DNA of 30,606 bases from Bacillota bacterium (GCA_023420935.1 JAEZUR010000008.1:1-30606); one strand, 5' to 3'; counted from the first letter of the stretch, positions 1-7,635 are shown. Translations and numbers: made by a program. Notes: generated by a model from the letters alone, not told the origin.

Positions 1-1007
1 GGGCAAGCCTCTCCTCTTGAGCACTGATAGCAGATTTCATTGTCAATTAATTGCTGTTTAAAGTAAGTATTTAAATTAGATAATGTTGTTTCTGCTATAT
101 TGGACAACGCTTCTTGAGTTAAAAATGCTTGATGAGAAGTAACAATTACGTTGGGCATAGAGATAATTCTTGATAATACATCATCCTTAATAATCTGATA
201 GGACATATCCTCATAAAATAATTCTGTTTCTTCCTCATAAACATCCAAACATGCTCCACCAATGATTTCTGACTTTATTCCGTCTAGAAGAGCTTCACTA
301 TCTATTAATGCTCCCCTAGATGTATTCACAATAAATACTCCTTTTTTCATATTTTGTATCGATTGTTTATTTACTAGATGTAGAGTATCTTTCGTAAGTG
401 GGCAATGGAGAGAAATAATATCTGATTCCTTGCAAAGGTCTTCGAAGGTTACATAATTGATATCTGATTCTATTAATGGAAATGGATCATATGCAATCAC
501 TTTCATGCCAAACCCTTTACATATATCAATAAAGGTGCGTCCTATTTTACCAGTTCCAACCACACCAACGGTTTTCCCATGTAGATCAAAACCCATTAAC
601 CCATTTAAGCTAAAATTAAACTCTCTCGTTCTTGTATAAGCACGGTGTATTTTACGATTCAGTGTTAATAATAATGCCATTGCATGTTCTGCTACAGCAT
701 AAGGAGAATATGCTGGTACACGAACTACATGAATTTTACCAAATGCATGTTTAAAGTCAATGTTGTTATAACCTGCACATCTCATAGCAATCATGCGTAC
801 TCCGTTTTCATAAAGTCTATCGATGGTTTCTCCATCAATGGAGTCATTTACAAACGCTACAACTGCTTCATATCCTTTCGCTAAAATAGCTGTTTTCTTA
901 TTTAATTTTTCTTCATGATATTCGATTTCTATATTATATTTCTCACTGAATTGATCAAAATAAACACGATCATATGGCTTAGTATCAAAAAAACAGATTT
1001 TATTCAT
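1..1007 (-). CDS. ldhA: D-lactate dehydrogenase / D-2-hydroxyacid dehydrogenase (3' end cut by window edge)
   Basis: NAD-dependent enzyme that reduces pyruvate to D-lactate in the cytoplasm during fermentation. The frame is open from the ATG at 1007 to the window edge, 335 codons, about the full family length (E. coli LdhA is 329 residues), so only a short tail is missing. The Rossmann motif GTGKIG is at residues 151-156. The catalytic triad of the D-2-hydroxyacid dehydrogenases is all visible with family spacing: Arg231 in NTSRGALID, Glu260 in DVYEEE, His292 in SHQAFL. The N-terminus (MNKICFFDTKPYDR) is typical of the LdhA branch. It starts 16 bases after the UPF0178 gene ends, so it is probably the last gene of the run that begins near 4008. 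Close relatives such as hydroxyisocaproate dehydrogenase cannot be excluded by eye. Confidence 0.88.
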   Translation of the reverse strand, partial: MNKICFFDTKPYDRVYFDQFSEKYNIEIEYHEEKLNKKTAILAKGYEAVVAFVNDSIDGETIDRLYENGVRMIAMRCAGYNNIDFKHAFGKIHVVRVPAYSPYAVAEHAMALLLTLNRKIHRAYTRTREFNFSLNGLMGFDLHGKTVGVVGTGKIGRTFIDICKGFGMKVIAYDPFPLIESDINYVTFEDLCKESDIISLHCPLTKDTLHLVNKQSIQNMKKGVFIVNTSRGALIDSEALLDGIKSEIIGGACLDVYEEETELFYEDMSYQIIKDDVLSRIISMPNVIVTSHQAFLTQEALSNIAETTLSNLNTYFKQQLIDNEICYQCSRGEAC

Positions 1008-1023
1008 ACAAATCCCTACTTTC

Positions 1024-1476
1024 TTAATTTAGTTTCTGTGCCGTATCTATTAGTTTACTAAAAGATTCTTTAAATCTAGTATCATCTTCTGAAGTTCTTT
1101 TTCTAGGACCTTTTACATGATGTTTACTTGATTTTCTCCTAGCCTCTTTGGCAATATGACGTTCCATCAGCATTTGATTGATATTCTCATTCGTAAACCA
1201 TTTTCCACTTTGATGAATTGCATAAGCCTTTTTGCCTAATGCCATTGCAGCTACCCCATAATCTTGGGTAACCACAATATCCCCCTGGTTGGTATGATTT
1301 ATCAACGCAAAATCAACTGCGTCTGCTCCCTTACTTACTGTAATTACCTTTGCATAATTAGAATCTAATATATGACTTGTGTCAATTACTAAAACAAGCT
1401 CAATCTGACGTTCCTTCGCAATTGCTTCAATAATTTTTATGACAGGGCATGCATCTGCATCTACTAATATTTTCAT
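1024..1476 (-). CDS. YaiI/YqxD family protein (UPF0178, DUF188)
   Basis: A 150-residue cytoplasmic protein of the widely conserved UPF0178 family. The N-terminal motif KILVDADACPV (residues 2-12) is the family hallmark; with the downstream VVTQDYGVA and KGPRK segments it resembles a PIN-like nuclease fold, but no reaction is established for the family, so function is unknown. The C-terminal third is very basic (RRKSSKHHVKGPRKR), which would suit nucleic-acid contact; that is inference. Length matches the family. It begins 14 bases after the ABC ATPase gene ends and is followed 16 bases later by the lactate dehydrogenase gene, which suggests one transcript. Confidence 0.9.
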   Translation of the reverse strand: MKILVDADACPVIKIIEAIAKERQIELVLVIDTSHILDSNYAKVITVSKGADAVDFALINHTNQGDIVVTQDYGVAAMALGKKAYAIHQSGKWFTNENINQMLMERHIAKEARRKSSKHHVKGPRKRTSEDDTRFKESFSKLIDTAQKLN

Positions 1477-1490
1477 AACAACTCCATTTC

Positions 1491-2177
1491 TTATCTCTGA
1501 ATATCTATATTAATTCTTCCGTCCTTTATTTCAATAATTCGATCTGCTTTTTCAGCGATTCTTCGATCATGAGTAATGATAATAAATGTTGTTCCAAGAT
1601 TTTTATTAATATCACGCAGTAATTCATATATTTTCTCGGTAGAATCGGAATCCAGATTACCCGTAGGTTCATCAGCTAAAATTATCTTTGGTTCATTAAT
1701 CAGTGCTCTAGCAATGGCAGTACGCTGTTGCTGACCTCCAGACATATTCGTTGCCAAATTGTGTTTCACATTTTCTAATCCCACTAAAGAAAGATATTCT
1801 TCTGCCTTTTTCTTGATTTGGTTCGGAATTTTTGTGTTCTTAATCTCATAGGGCATTAAGACATTTTCTATGGCCGTAAATTCTGGTAGTAAATAATGGA
1901 ATTGAAATACAAAGCCCAGCGTATTATTGCGAAGAACTGCCAGTTGGTTCTGATTCATTGTTTTTGTATTGATTCCGTTTATAATCACCTGTCCGTTGGT
2001 AGGCTTGTCCAATGTTCCCATAATATTCAAAAGAGTACTTTTACCACTACCAGACTGTCCAATAATTGAATTAAACGAGCCTTGTTCAAAGGATAAATCT
2101 ATATTGTATAACACTTGTGTTTTAATATCTTTTCCGTACACTTTATCAATATTTTGTAGTTCCATTATTTTATTCAT
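1491..2177 (-). CDS. ABC transporter ATP-binding protein, MacB/LolD type
   Basis: ATPase subunit (228 residues) that powers the adjacent FtsX/MacB-type permease. Visible motifs: Walker A GQSGSGKST at residues 40-48, signature MSGGQQQR at 145-152, Walker B IILADEPTGNLD at about 165-176, and the H-switch in IIITHD. The ADEPTGNLD form is characteristic of the LolD/MacB/FtsE branch, whose members drive mechanotransmission (peptide or lipoprotein release, antimicrobial peptide resistance) rather than classical import. An alternative start five codons in is possible, but a GAGGAGG site sits five bases before the chosen ATG. The gap to the permease gene is 11 bases. The substrate cannot be told from sequence. 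Confidence 0.93.
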   Translation of the reverse strand: MNKIMELQNIDKVYGKDIKTQVLYNIDLSFEQGSFNSIIGQSGSGKSTLLNIMGTLDKPTNGQVIINGINTKTMNQNQLAVLRNNTLGFVFQFHYLLPEFTAIENVLMPYEIKNTKIPNQIKKKAEEYLSLVGLENVKHNLATNMSGGQQQRTAIARALINEPKIILADEPTGNLDSDSTEKIYELLRDINKNLGTTFIIITHDRRIAEKADRIIEIKDGRINIDIQR

Positions 2178-2188
2178 AGGCGCCTCCT

Positions 2189-3355
2189 CTAATTATTGCG
2201 GATAATATCAATAGGATTTAATTTTGAGGATCTTCTTGCAGGAATCAGTGCTGCAATAACAGAGGATAAAATAGCAATCAATCCTGACCCAAGTATAAAA
2301 GGATAACTAATATAAAGTTCAATCACTGGTGTTCCATCCGGGTTTAATGCAAACTTTGTGAAGGCAAAGGATAGACCTAGCCCTAATAAGATTCCAGCCA
2401 ATGCACCAAAGAAGCCTAATATGAGCCCTTCAAATAAAAAGATATAACTGGTTGCAGAATTTTTGATTCCCATTGCTTTTAGTATTCCAATTTGTTTTGA
2501 TTTTTGCATAACTGTAATAGCAAGTACACTGGCAATACCAAGTACAACTGAAATAAGAACAAAAACCTGTATCATATAACTTGAAATACTCTGTCCATTT
2601 AACCCACTAAGTAGCTGTTGATTCTGATCTTTCCAATTATCAACACGAAGATCTTCATTATCTAACTTTTCCGAAAGGATAGTTGCCACTTCGTCTGCTG
2701 CAAAAACATCTTCTTGCTTTAATTGTAATTCGATGGATGTGATACTATTGTTAGTATCAAACATACTTTCTGCAGTACCCAGGGTAGTAATACCCCAATT
2801 ATTATTAATGGATGCCACTTTCAAATCAAAGAACCCAACCACCTTACAGGTGATGTTCTTTTGTTGGTTGGTTTGTATTGTAATTTCATCATTAAGAGAC
2901 ATATTGTACTCTCTCTTCAAGTCAATGCCCAGAATCATTTCATTTTCATTTACTGGAAATGTACCCTCTACGATACGATCTTTTATCTTATATATTGCAT
3001 CAGCCTTGTCTATCAGAAAACCTCGTACTAGTAATGACTGGGAGTTATCTTGGTATTCCAAGAATGCAGAGTGGTCTGCTGCCACAGAAATTGCTTGAAT
3101 ACGCTCATCAGCAGCGTTAACTTTGTCTAATATATCATTATAATTCTCAATTTCCTTCTCTTGGCTATCTGCACTAACGGTAATCTGTGACGAATCACCT
3201 ATGGTCTTTTCTATCAATCCTTTTTGGAGCCCCTGAATTAAGGAACCAATAAAAATCTGAACAGATACGCCAATGGCTATTCCCAAAATGATAAGTACCG
3301 TTTGTCCCAGATTGGATCGTAAGAATCTTTTGGCAATTTTAAAACCTAGTTTCAT
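2189..3355 (-). CDS. ABC transporter permease, MacB/FtsX family
   Basis: A 388-residue membrane protein with the standard single-unit MacB/FtsX layout: one N-terminal membrane helix (about residues 15-38, IGVSVQIFIGSLIQG), a large extracytoplasmic MacB periplasmic-core-like domain (about 45-255), then three C-terminal helices (about 262-285, 305-335 and 350-372) ending in the family tail PARRSSKLNPIDIIR. It partners the ATPase encoded just downstream. Its ATG overlaps the stop of the cobalamin-binding gene by four bases (ATGA), a sign of translational coupling. In Firmicutes such pairs are often regulated by two-component systems; here the upstream gene is instead a small-molecule-binding domain protein, which is unusual. 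Confidence 0.92.
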   Translation of the reverse strand: MKLGFKIAKRFLRSNLGQTVLIILGIAIGVSVQIFIGSLIQGLQKGLIEKTIGDSSQITVSADSQEKEIENYNDILDKVNAADERIQAISVAADHSAFLEYQDNSQSLLVRGFLIDKADAIYKIKDRIVEGTFPVNENEMILGIDLKREYNMSLNDEITIQTNQQKNITCKVVGFFDLKVASINNNWGITTLGTAESMFDTNNSITSIELQLKQEDVFAADEVATILSEKLDNEDLRVDNWKDQNQQLLSGLNGQSISSYMIQVFVLISVVLGIASVLAITVMQKSKQIGILKAMGIKNSATSYIFLFEGLILGFFGALAGILLGLGLSFAFTKFALNPDGTPVIELYISYPFILGSGLIAILSSVIAALIPARRSSKLNPIDIIRNN

Positions 3356-4008
3356 AGATCCACCTCGCTTTCTGTAATTCGCTTGATGTCCTCGAACGTG
3401 GATGCATAATAATCTGCACCAACAAGCTTGTATTTATCCTTTTCTTTATTAAACGCATTTCCTCCAACGATAACGCCAAGAGGATAATCCTTCGCAGCTT
3501 TCATTTCCTTAATAATTTTCTTCGTTGCGACTAAATTATAATAATTGCTTACACTAATTGCTACCAGCTTTGGATGTATGATGCTGATGGCATTATAAAA
3601 ATCTTGATATGGGGTGTTACTGCCAACAAAAATAGATTGAAATCCACAAATTGTAAAGAAATCCGCTACCATTCTAGCACCTAAATCATGATATTCTTCT
3701 GGTGGGCATAAAATAACAGCAATACCCTTTTGGGGATAATCTAATTCTCTTTTTTTCTTTATGACATAAGGGTAACAGCATTCTACTATGGTTCTTACGA
3801 TGGCAGTTCTAACATGCTCTTTCCATATGCACAAATGTGCCTCTTCTAGGTTACATTCCATTTGATTCAGTACTGGAGTTAATATGTTACAATACAGGTC
3901 AATGACATCAATTTCATTGTTTTGAAGCTTGTCTAAAATATACATTACCGAATTCTCTTTCTCTTCTGCTTCTAAGTATTCAGAGAATTTCTTATAGATT
4001 TCATTCAT
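3352..4008 (-). CDS. Cobalamin (B12)-binding domain protein without DNA-binding domain
   Basis: A 218-residue soluble protein with a helical cap domain (about 1-90) and a B12-binding Rossmann domain (about 95-210), as in methyltransferase corrinoid proteins and CarH-type photoreceptors. The DxHxxG motif appears as EYHDLG with the cobalt-ligating His at residue 107; a Ser-x-Ser follows 42 residues later (152-154) and a GG pair at 182-183, matching family spacing. The cap retains the EH pair (64-65) of the Wx9EH motif, but the Trp position is Leu54. No HTH is present. Start: a longer frame exists from 4023, but GGAGG lies inside it, eight bases before the ATG at 4008, so 4008 is preferred. First gene of the minus-strand run and overlapping the permease by four bases. 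Role as a ligand or light/redox sensor is inference; a corrinoid carrier is the alternative. Confidence 0.85.
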   Translation of the reverse strand: MNEIYKKFSEYLEAEEKENSVMYILDKLQNNEIDVIDLYCNILTPVLNQMECNLEEAHLCIWKEHVRTAIVRTIVECCYPYVIKKKRELDYPQKGIAVILCPPEEYHDLGARMVADFFTICGFQSIFVGSNTPYQDFYNAISIIHPKLVAISVSNYYNLVATKKIIKEMKAAKDYPLGVIVGGNAFNKEKDKYKLVGADYYASTFEDIKRITESEVDL

Positions 4009-4091
4009 ACAAGTTACCTCCATTTTCTGTATTTATCACACTACGAGTTTCACAGTTTGAGTTAGTTAAACAAGTAATATTATGTACAAAA

Positions 4092-4164
4092 TTACTCTAT
4101 AAATATAAGAAAACTTGTGATATACTTCTAGGAGTCTTGTAAAGTTTTCTAGCTTATAGAGTAA
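4092..4164. repeat. Long interrupted inverted repeat between the cobalamin-protein and MATE genes
   Basis: Two perfect arm segments pair in register: 4092-4102 (TTACTCTATAA) with 4154-4164, and 4109-4116 (GAAAACTT) with 4142-4149, leaving a small internal loop (6 and 4 bases) and a 25-base central loop. It lies in the divergent intergenic region 74 bases before the MATE start. It could fold as a leader hairpin in the MATE mRNA or be a paired operator serving both divergent units. There is no T-run right after the arm, so it is not a simple terminator. Confidence 0.75.
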
Positions 4165-4237
4165 CTTAATCTTACCATATCTAAACATAAGAGTAAAGAA
4201 ATCAATCTTTCTATTTAAAGTTAAAAGAGGTGTACAT

Positions 4238-5575
4238 ATGATAACAAATATGACAGAAGGTTCTCCAAGTAAAATTTTATGGAAATTCTCAATCCCGATG
4301 CTGATAAGTGTAATATTTCAACAATTATATAATATCGTAGACAGTATTATCGCCGGTCAGTTTATTAGTGTAGATGCCCTAGCTGCAGTTGGTGCTTCCT
4401 ATCCAATTACAATGATCTTTTTAGCCATTGCTACAGGTTCCAATATTGGCTGCTCTGTGGTAATATCCCAACTGTTTGGCGGTAAAAACTATGCAAAAGT
4501 AAAAACAGCTATCGGTACATCTGTAATTTCAATTCTATTTCTTAGCAGTTTGCTTACTATCTTAGGACTATTTTTCTGCAATGACTTAATGAAGCTTCTC
4601 CATACTCCTTCCGATATATTTTCAGATTCAGCCCTATACCTAAGAATCTACATATTAAGCCTTATATTTATATTCTTATATAATATATGTAATGGTATCT
4701 TTACTGCATTAGGTGACTCAAAAACCCCATTGTACTTTTTAATTATTTCATCTGTTTTTAACATGATTCTGGCATTAATACTAGTTATTCTCTTTCATCT
4801 AGGCGTTGCCGGAGTTGCGTGGGCAACCTTTATAGCACAAGGACTATCCTCCGTACTTGCTTCTTTGGCATTAATACGTAGGCTTAAAAATATTCCTACC
4901 ACTGAAGCATTTCCGTTGTTCTCATATAACATGCTTTTTAAAATAAGCAGAATTGCAATTCCAAGTATTTTGCAACAAAGTTTCATATCTGTAGGCAATT
5001 TATTCATTCAAGGCTTAATTAACAGTTATGGCTCGACTATAATTGCAGGTTATTCTGCGGCCATTAAACTAAATACGTTTGCAATCACCTCATTTTCAAC
5101 TTTATCCAGTGCACTATCTAGCTTTACAGCACAGAATATCGGCGCAGGCAAATTAGAACGCATAAAAAAAGGATTCCATGCAGGCATCTTAATGTTATTA
5201 TGTATCGTTCTACCTTTATCCATTTCCTTCTTTTTATGTAGCCCAACCTTGATTCATATTTTTGTGGATTCCTCCAACACGCCAGTTGTTCAATCTGGTA
5301 CTTTATTTTTACAGATTGTTTCACCTTTTTATCTGATTATTTCAATTAAATTATTAGCAGATGGCGTTCTACGTGGTGCAGGTGCTATGGTGCCATTTAT
5401 GATATCTACGTTTTCTGATTTAATTCTAAGAGTTATATTATCTTTTGTTTTATCCAATTATTTTGGATCTATGGGTATTTGGATATCTTGGCCCATTGGT
5501 TGGACAACCGCTGCCATCTTATCTTGTTCCTTTTATTATACCGGCATATGGAAAAAAGGGGCAAATTTCAATTAA
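4238..5575 (+). CDS. MATE family efflux transporter
   Basis: A 445-residue inner-membrane exporter with twelve predicted helices in two MatE repeats (about residues 12-210 and 235-440). Each repeat opens with a family pattern: FSIPMLISVIFQQLYNIVDS near residue 15 and ISRIAIPSILQQSFISVGN near 235. MATE proteins expel cationic drugs and other organic molecules using a Na+ or H+ gradient; the substrate is not predictable. AGAGG lies seven bases before the ATG. It is transcribed alone, divergent from the cobalamin-protein operon and convergent with a LacI-type repressor gene. The inverted repeat at 4092-4164 is a likely control element. A second, related MATE gene lies at 27195-28547. Confidence 0.93.
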   Translation: MITNMTEGSPSKILWKFSIPMLISVIFQQLYNIVDSIIAGQFISVDALAAVGASYPITMIFLAIATGSNIGCSVVISQLFGGKNYAKVKTAIGTSVISILFLSSLLTILGLFFCNDLMKLLHTPSDIFSDSALYLRIYILSLIFIFLYNICNGIFTALGDSKTPLYFLIISSVFNMILALILVILFHLGVAGVAWATFIAQGLSSVLASLALIRRLKNIPTTEAFPLFSYNMLFKISRIAIPSILQQSFISVGNLFIQGLINSYGSTIIAGYSAAIKLNTFAITSFSTLSSALSSFTAQNIGAGKLERIKKGFHAGILMLLCIVLPLSISFFLCSPTLIHIFVDSSNTPVVQSGTLFLQIVSPFYLIISIKLLADGVLRGAGAMVPFMISTFSDLILRVILSFVLSNYFGSMGIWISWPIGWTTAAILSCSFYYTGIWKKGANFN

Positions 5576-5588
5576 ATTAGCCCCCTTT
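5552..5588 (-). terminator. Terminator shared by the MATE and LacI-type genes
   Basis: Stem AAAGGGGC / GCCCCCTTT (one bulged C) extended by AATTT/AAATT around a 5-base loop. Read on the minus strand it is followed by six T's, so it is a good Rho-independent terminator for the LacI-type gene. It overlaps the last codons of the MATE gene and in the plus direction has only TTT after the stem, so it is weaker there. Confidence 0.75.
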
Positions 5589-5609
5589 GAGATGAATCTG
5601 TTATCAATT

Positions 5610-6638
5610 CTAACCAATAGATGGTCTTATCTTTAACTCACAATCAATACGATATACCATATCTTCATCATATTCTTCTCGTCTTTCTATCCTACGAACA
5701 ATACGATCCGCTGATGAATACCCCATTTCATGTAACGGTAATGCCATAGTAGTTAATGCTGGTCGAAATGCAGTACAAATTGGACGATTATCGAATCCAA
5801 CTAATGCAATGTCAGCACCGATCGTTAAAGATGCTTCGTTGGCGTAGTCATAGACACCTCCTGCCATTTCGTCATTCATTGCAAATATCCCAGTCACGTT
5901 TTCTTTGAATAGTAATTCGGCTGCCTCATAACCCTTCTCTCTTGTCCAGTCTTCGTAAATAAGTAATTTGGGATTGAATAAAAGTTGATTCTCATATAAA
6001 GCTCGTTGATATCCTAATAAACGTTCACTACAATGAATACTTTGTCTCATCCCTGCTACTAGACCGATTCTTGTATGTCCACGTTGTATCAAGAGATTAG
6101 TCGCATCATAAGCCGCCTTCTCATCATTATATACAATGCAAGGTATATCATTATGATCAGAAAATCCATATACTACCACAATTGGTAAGGGGCAGGTTTT
6201 AGGAATGCAATGAGTCACCCTACTATGAGCACAAATATAAATAATACCTTCTACTTGCTTTGCCTCCATCATCCGAATCTCAGCTTCAACTTCATCATGA
6301 TAATCTTCCGATAAATAAAAATCATTACCATACTTTTTATATAATCTCATATTGCCAAGAAGAAATGTATATCCACACTGATCAAGATAATCATGAATAC
6401 CATCCACAATTTCAGGGGTGTTAAACACAGTCAAATCTTCTGTAATAATACCTATGGTTTTTGTAGATTTTTGCTTTAAATTTTTTGCCATGATGTTTGG
6501 AATGTAATTAAGTTCTTTTGCTTTATCAAGAACTTGTCTTCTAGTAACTTCGCTAGCACCTGCCTTACCATTTAAGATATTAGATACTGTCGCTATGGAT
6601 ACATTACATTCTTTGGCAATTTCTTTTATATTTGGCAT
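5610..6638 (-). CDS. LacI family transcriptional regulator
   Basis: A 342-residue repressor. The N-terminus holds the LacI helix-turn-helix and hinge helix: PNIKEIAKECNVSIATVSNI (residues 2-21), then LNGKAGASEVTR and the hinge AKELNYIPNIMAKNL near 45-58. The rest is a periplasmic-binding-protein-like effector domain with GIITEDL, GLVAGM and VGFDNRP segments, which normally binds a sugar. A longer frame starting at a GTG (6650) overlaps its own ribosome site; AGAGGTG is nine bases before the ATG at 6638, which is therefore chosen. No sugar gene is adjacent, so its target is not clear from this window; it may act elsewhere. Confidence 0.92.
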   Translation of the reverse strand: MPNIKEIAKECNVSIATVSNILNGKAGASEVTRRQVLDKAKELNYIPNIMAKNLKQKSTKTIGIITEDLTVFNTPEIVDGIHDYLDQCGYTFLLGNMRLYKKYGNDFYLSEDYHDEVEAEIRMMEAKQVEGIIYICAHSRVTHCIPKTCPLPIVVVYGFSDHNDIPCIVYNDEKAAYDATNLLIQRGHTRIGLVAGMRQSIHCSERLLGYQRALYENQLLFNPKLLIYEDWTREKGYEAAELLFKENVTGIFAMNDEMAGGVYDYANEASLTIGADIALVGFDNRPICTAFRPALTTMALPLHEMGYSSADRIVRRIERREEYDEDMVYRIDCELKIRPSIG

Positions 6639-6810
6639 ATTTAAATTCACCTCTCTTATGATACATGTTGGTTAATGACATTTCAGCTTGTTCGTACTGG
6701 TTTTTTACCTCGTTTTATCAAAAGTTTCACATAATTATTTTAAAAAGTCAACTTAAAAATATATATAGCGAATTTTTTTTAAAAAGTAGGAAATTAGTCA
6801 AGCCCATCTT

Positions 6811-6819
6811 CATATGATA
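6811..6819 (+). promoter_or_regulatory. Possible sporulation-sigma -10 element (CATATGATA)
   Basis: CATATGATA fits the CATAnnnTA -10 pattern of sigma-K and is close to that of sigma-E, about 30 bases before the Cys/Gly-rich small gene. No convincing -35 element is seen at the expected distance, so this is weak. Confidence 0.3.
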
Positions 6820-6848
6820 CAGTGTAAATGATTTTAGGAGGAAATAAC

Positions 6849-7058
6849 ATGAGTGATTTAGCAGCAACAAATTGCGGTGGCGGCTGTGGATGTGGAAATG
6901 AAGGAGGAAGTTCTTTAATTCTTATTATCCTTCTTTTATGCTGCTGTGGTAATGGTAACAACGGTCTTTTTGGTGGCGGATCTTGCGGTGGCGGCAATGA
7001 TTGTAATTCAATTATCTGGATTATACTTATTCTTTGCTGCTGTGGTAATGGTTTCTAA
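6849..7058 (+). CDS. Small Cys/Gly-rich hydrophobic protein (YjcZ-like / 'chorion-class high-cysteine' type)
   Basis: A 69-residue protein of unknown function. It has two near-identical blocks, IILLLCCCGNG (about residues 29-39) and IILILCCCGNG (58-68), separated by a Gly-Cys-rich linker (GLFGGGSCGGGND), and a Gly/Cys-rich N-terminal segment CGGGCGCG (11-18). Each block is a short hydrophobic stretch followed by Cys-Cys-Cys. Such proteins are common in Lachnospiraceae and related Bacillota, often annotated as chorion-like, and resemble YjcZ-type spore proteins; a spore coat or envelope role is inference. Start: AGGAGG is seven bases before the ATG at 6849, ruling out the upstream in-frame ATG at 6828. 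It is monocistronic, with a strong terminator at 7146. Confidence 0.8.
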   Translation: MSDLAATNCGGGCGCGNEGGSSLILIILLLCCCGNGNNGLFGGGSCGGGNDCNSIIWIILILCCCGNGF

Positions 7059-7078
7059 TCCAAACCCCACTGTTACAC

Positions 7079-7106
7079 GCGTAGCCGGTTCCTCTAGGTT
7101 ACGCAG
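7079..7106. repeat. GC-rich hairpin after the Cys-rich gene
   Basis: GCGTAGCC and GGTTACGC pair (one G-U) around a 12-base loop. The stretch 7075-7145 is clearly more GC-rich than its surroundings and ends with a second copy of TAGCCGG, seen at 7082 and 7139. No T-run follows. Function unknown. Confidence 0.4.
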
Positions 7107-7145
7107 GCGTGTTGCGTTCCTTCTACTCGCCTTTGCGATAGCCGG

Positions 7146-7176
7146 AAAAAAGCTGCTCTTGCGAAGCAGCTTTTTT
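7146..7176 (+). terminator. Rho-independent terminator of the Cys-rich gene
   Basis: Perfect 12-base stem AAAAAAGCTGCT / AGCAGCTTTTTT with a 7-base loop and a T-rich tail. The A-run makes it able to act on the minus strand too, where it lies just downstream of the small gene 7202-7357. Confidence 0.92.
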
Positions 7177-7201
7177 CTTTTCAGTCATAATTTATAATAA
7201 A

Positions 7202-7357
7202 CTAACTATTATTTTTATTTTCTATTTTTTTGCGTTCTCTTCTTAAACATTCATAACAGTCTAAATCAACCTCGTATATTGTATTGTCTTCTATTACTAA
7301 ATCATCGTTTTCAAAGCTTCTTCTTTCTTTTCTATCTTCTTGGTCTTTATCACTCAT
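7202..7357 (-). CDS. Small acidic/charged protein of unknown function
   Basis: A 51-residue frame on the minus strand. The product is highly charged and soluble: an N-terminal half rich in D, E, K and R (MSDKDQEDRKERRSFENDD), a central segment VIEDNTIYEVDLDCYECLRR with a CxxC-like C-Y-E-C, and a basic tail. The composition is that of a real protein and not of an antisense frame, and it ends just before a bidirectional terminator. AAAGGA is eight bases before the ATG at 7357; another in-frame ATG at 7366 lies directly on that site and is less likely. I do not recognise the family. Similar short charged proteins are found in Lachnospiraceae. Confidence 0.6.
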   Translation of the reverse strand: MSDKDQEDRKERRSFENDDLVIEDNTIYEVDLDCYECLRRERKKIENKNNS

Positions 7358-7431
7358 GCGCGACATCCTTTCTACGTAAACTTACCTACAATAATATATG
7401 TAATAATTCTACAAAATGTCCGTATTTATCA

Positions 7432-7460
7432 TTGAATCACAAGTTCTTTTCTTATATAAT
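7432..7460 (+). promoter_or_regulatory. Sigma-A-type promoter at the head of the aroC leader
   Basis: TTGAAT, 17-base spacer, TATAAT. It would start transcription near 7467, giving a leader of about 265 bases before aroC that includes the long hairpin at 7484-7557. Confidence 0.6.
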
Positions 7461-7483
7461 AGAGTAAATTGTCAAAAAGATAC

Positions 7484-7557
7484 GATATATCGAATAACAA
7501 TTCCTACGCTCCAACGCTTTGCTTAGCTTCCGCTACGGAATTGTTATTCGATATATC
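7484..7557. repeat. 21-base perfect inverted repeat with 32-base loop
   Basis: The arms 7484-7504 (GATATATCGAATAACAATTCC) would be 21 bases and are exactly complementary to 7537-7557. The loop is GC-richer, with TACGCTCC and CTTCCGCTAC segments. There is no T-run after it. It may be a dispersed palindromic element, a MITE remnant or a leader structure. Confidence 0.85.
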
Positions 7558-7571
7558 TTATGTTCATATGA

Positions 7572-7632
7572 TAACTTGGATAACTGATTAGATATTGCTA
7601 TTGAATATAGGTAACTTGGATAACTGGTTAGA
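7572..7632. repeat. Direct repeat pair in the aroC leader
   Basis: The 21-base unit beginning TAACTTGGATAACTG occurs at 7572-7592 and 7612-7632 with one mismatch (A/G), 40 bases apart, about four helical turns. A partial third copy (TAACTTG) is at 7663. The spacing suits a protein bound to one face of the DNA, but no regulator is known. Confidence 0.75.
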
Positions 7633-7635
7633 AAT

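Noticed and set aside
262..884. Plus-strand short frames
   Set aside because: They are antisense to the lactate dehydrogenase gene, whose catalytic residues are all in the minus-strand frame.
6794..6997. Pro-rich minus-strand frame
   Set aside because: It is the antisense of the Gly/Cys-rich gene; its Pro-rich composition is a mirror of GG codons, and it has no ribosome site.
7572..7632. CRISPR-like repeats
   Set aside because: Only two copies, imperfect, in a promoter-like region and with no cas genes in the window.
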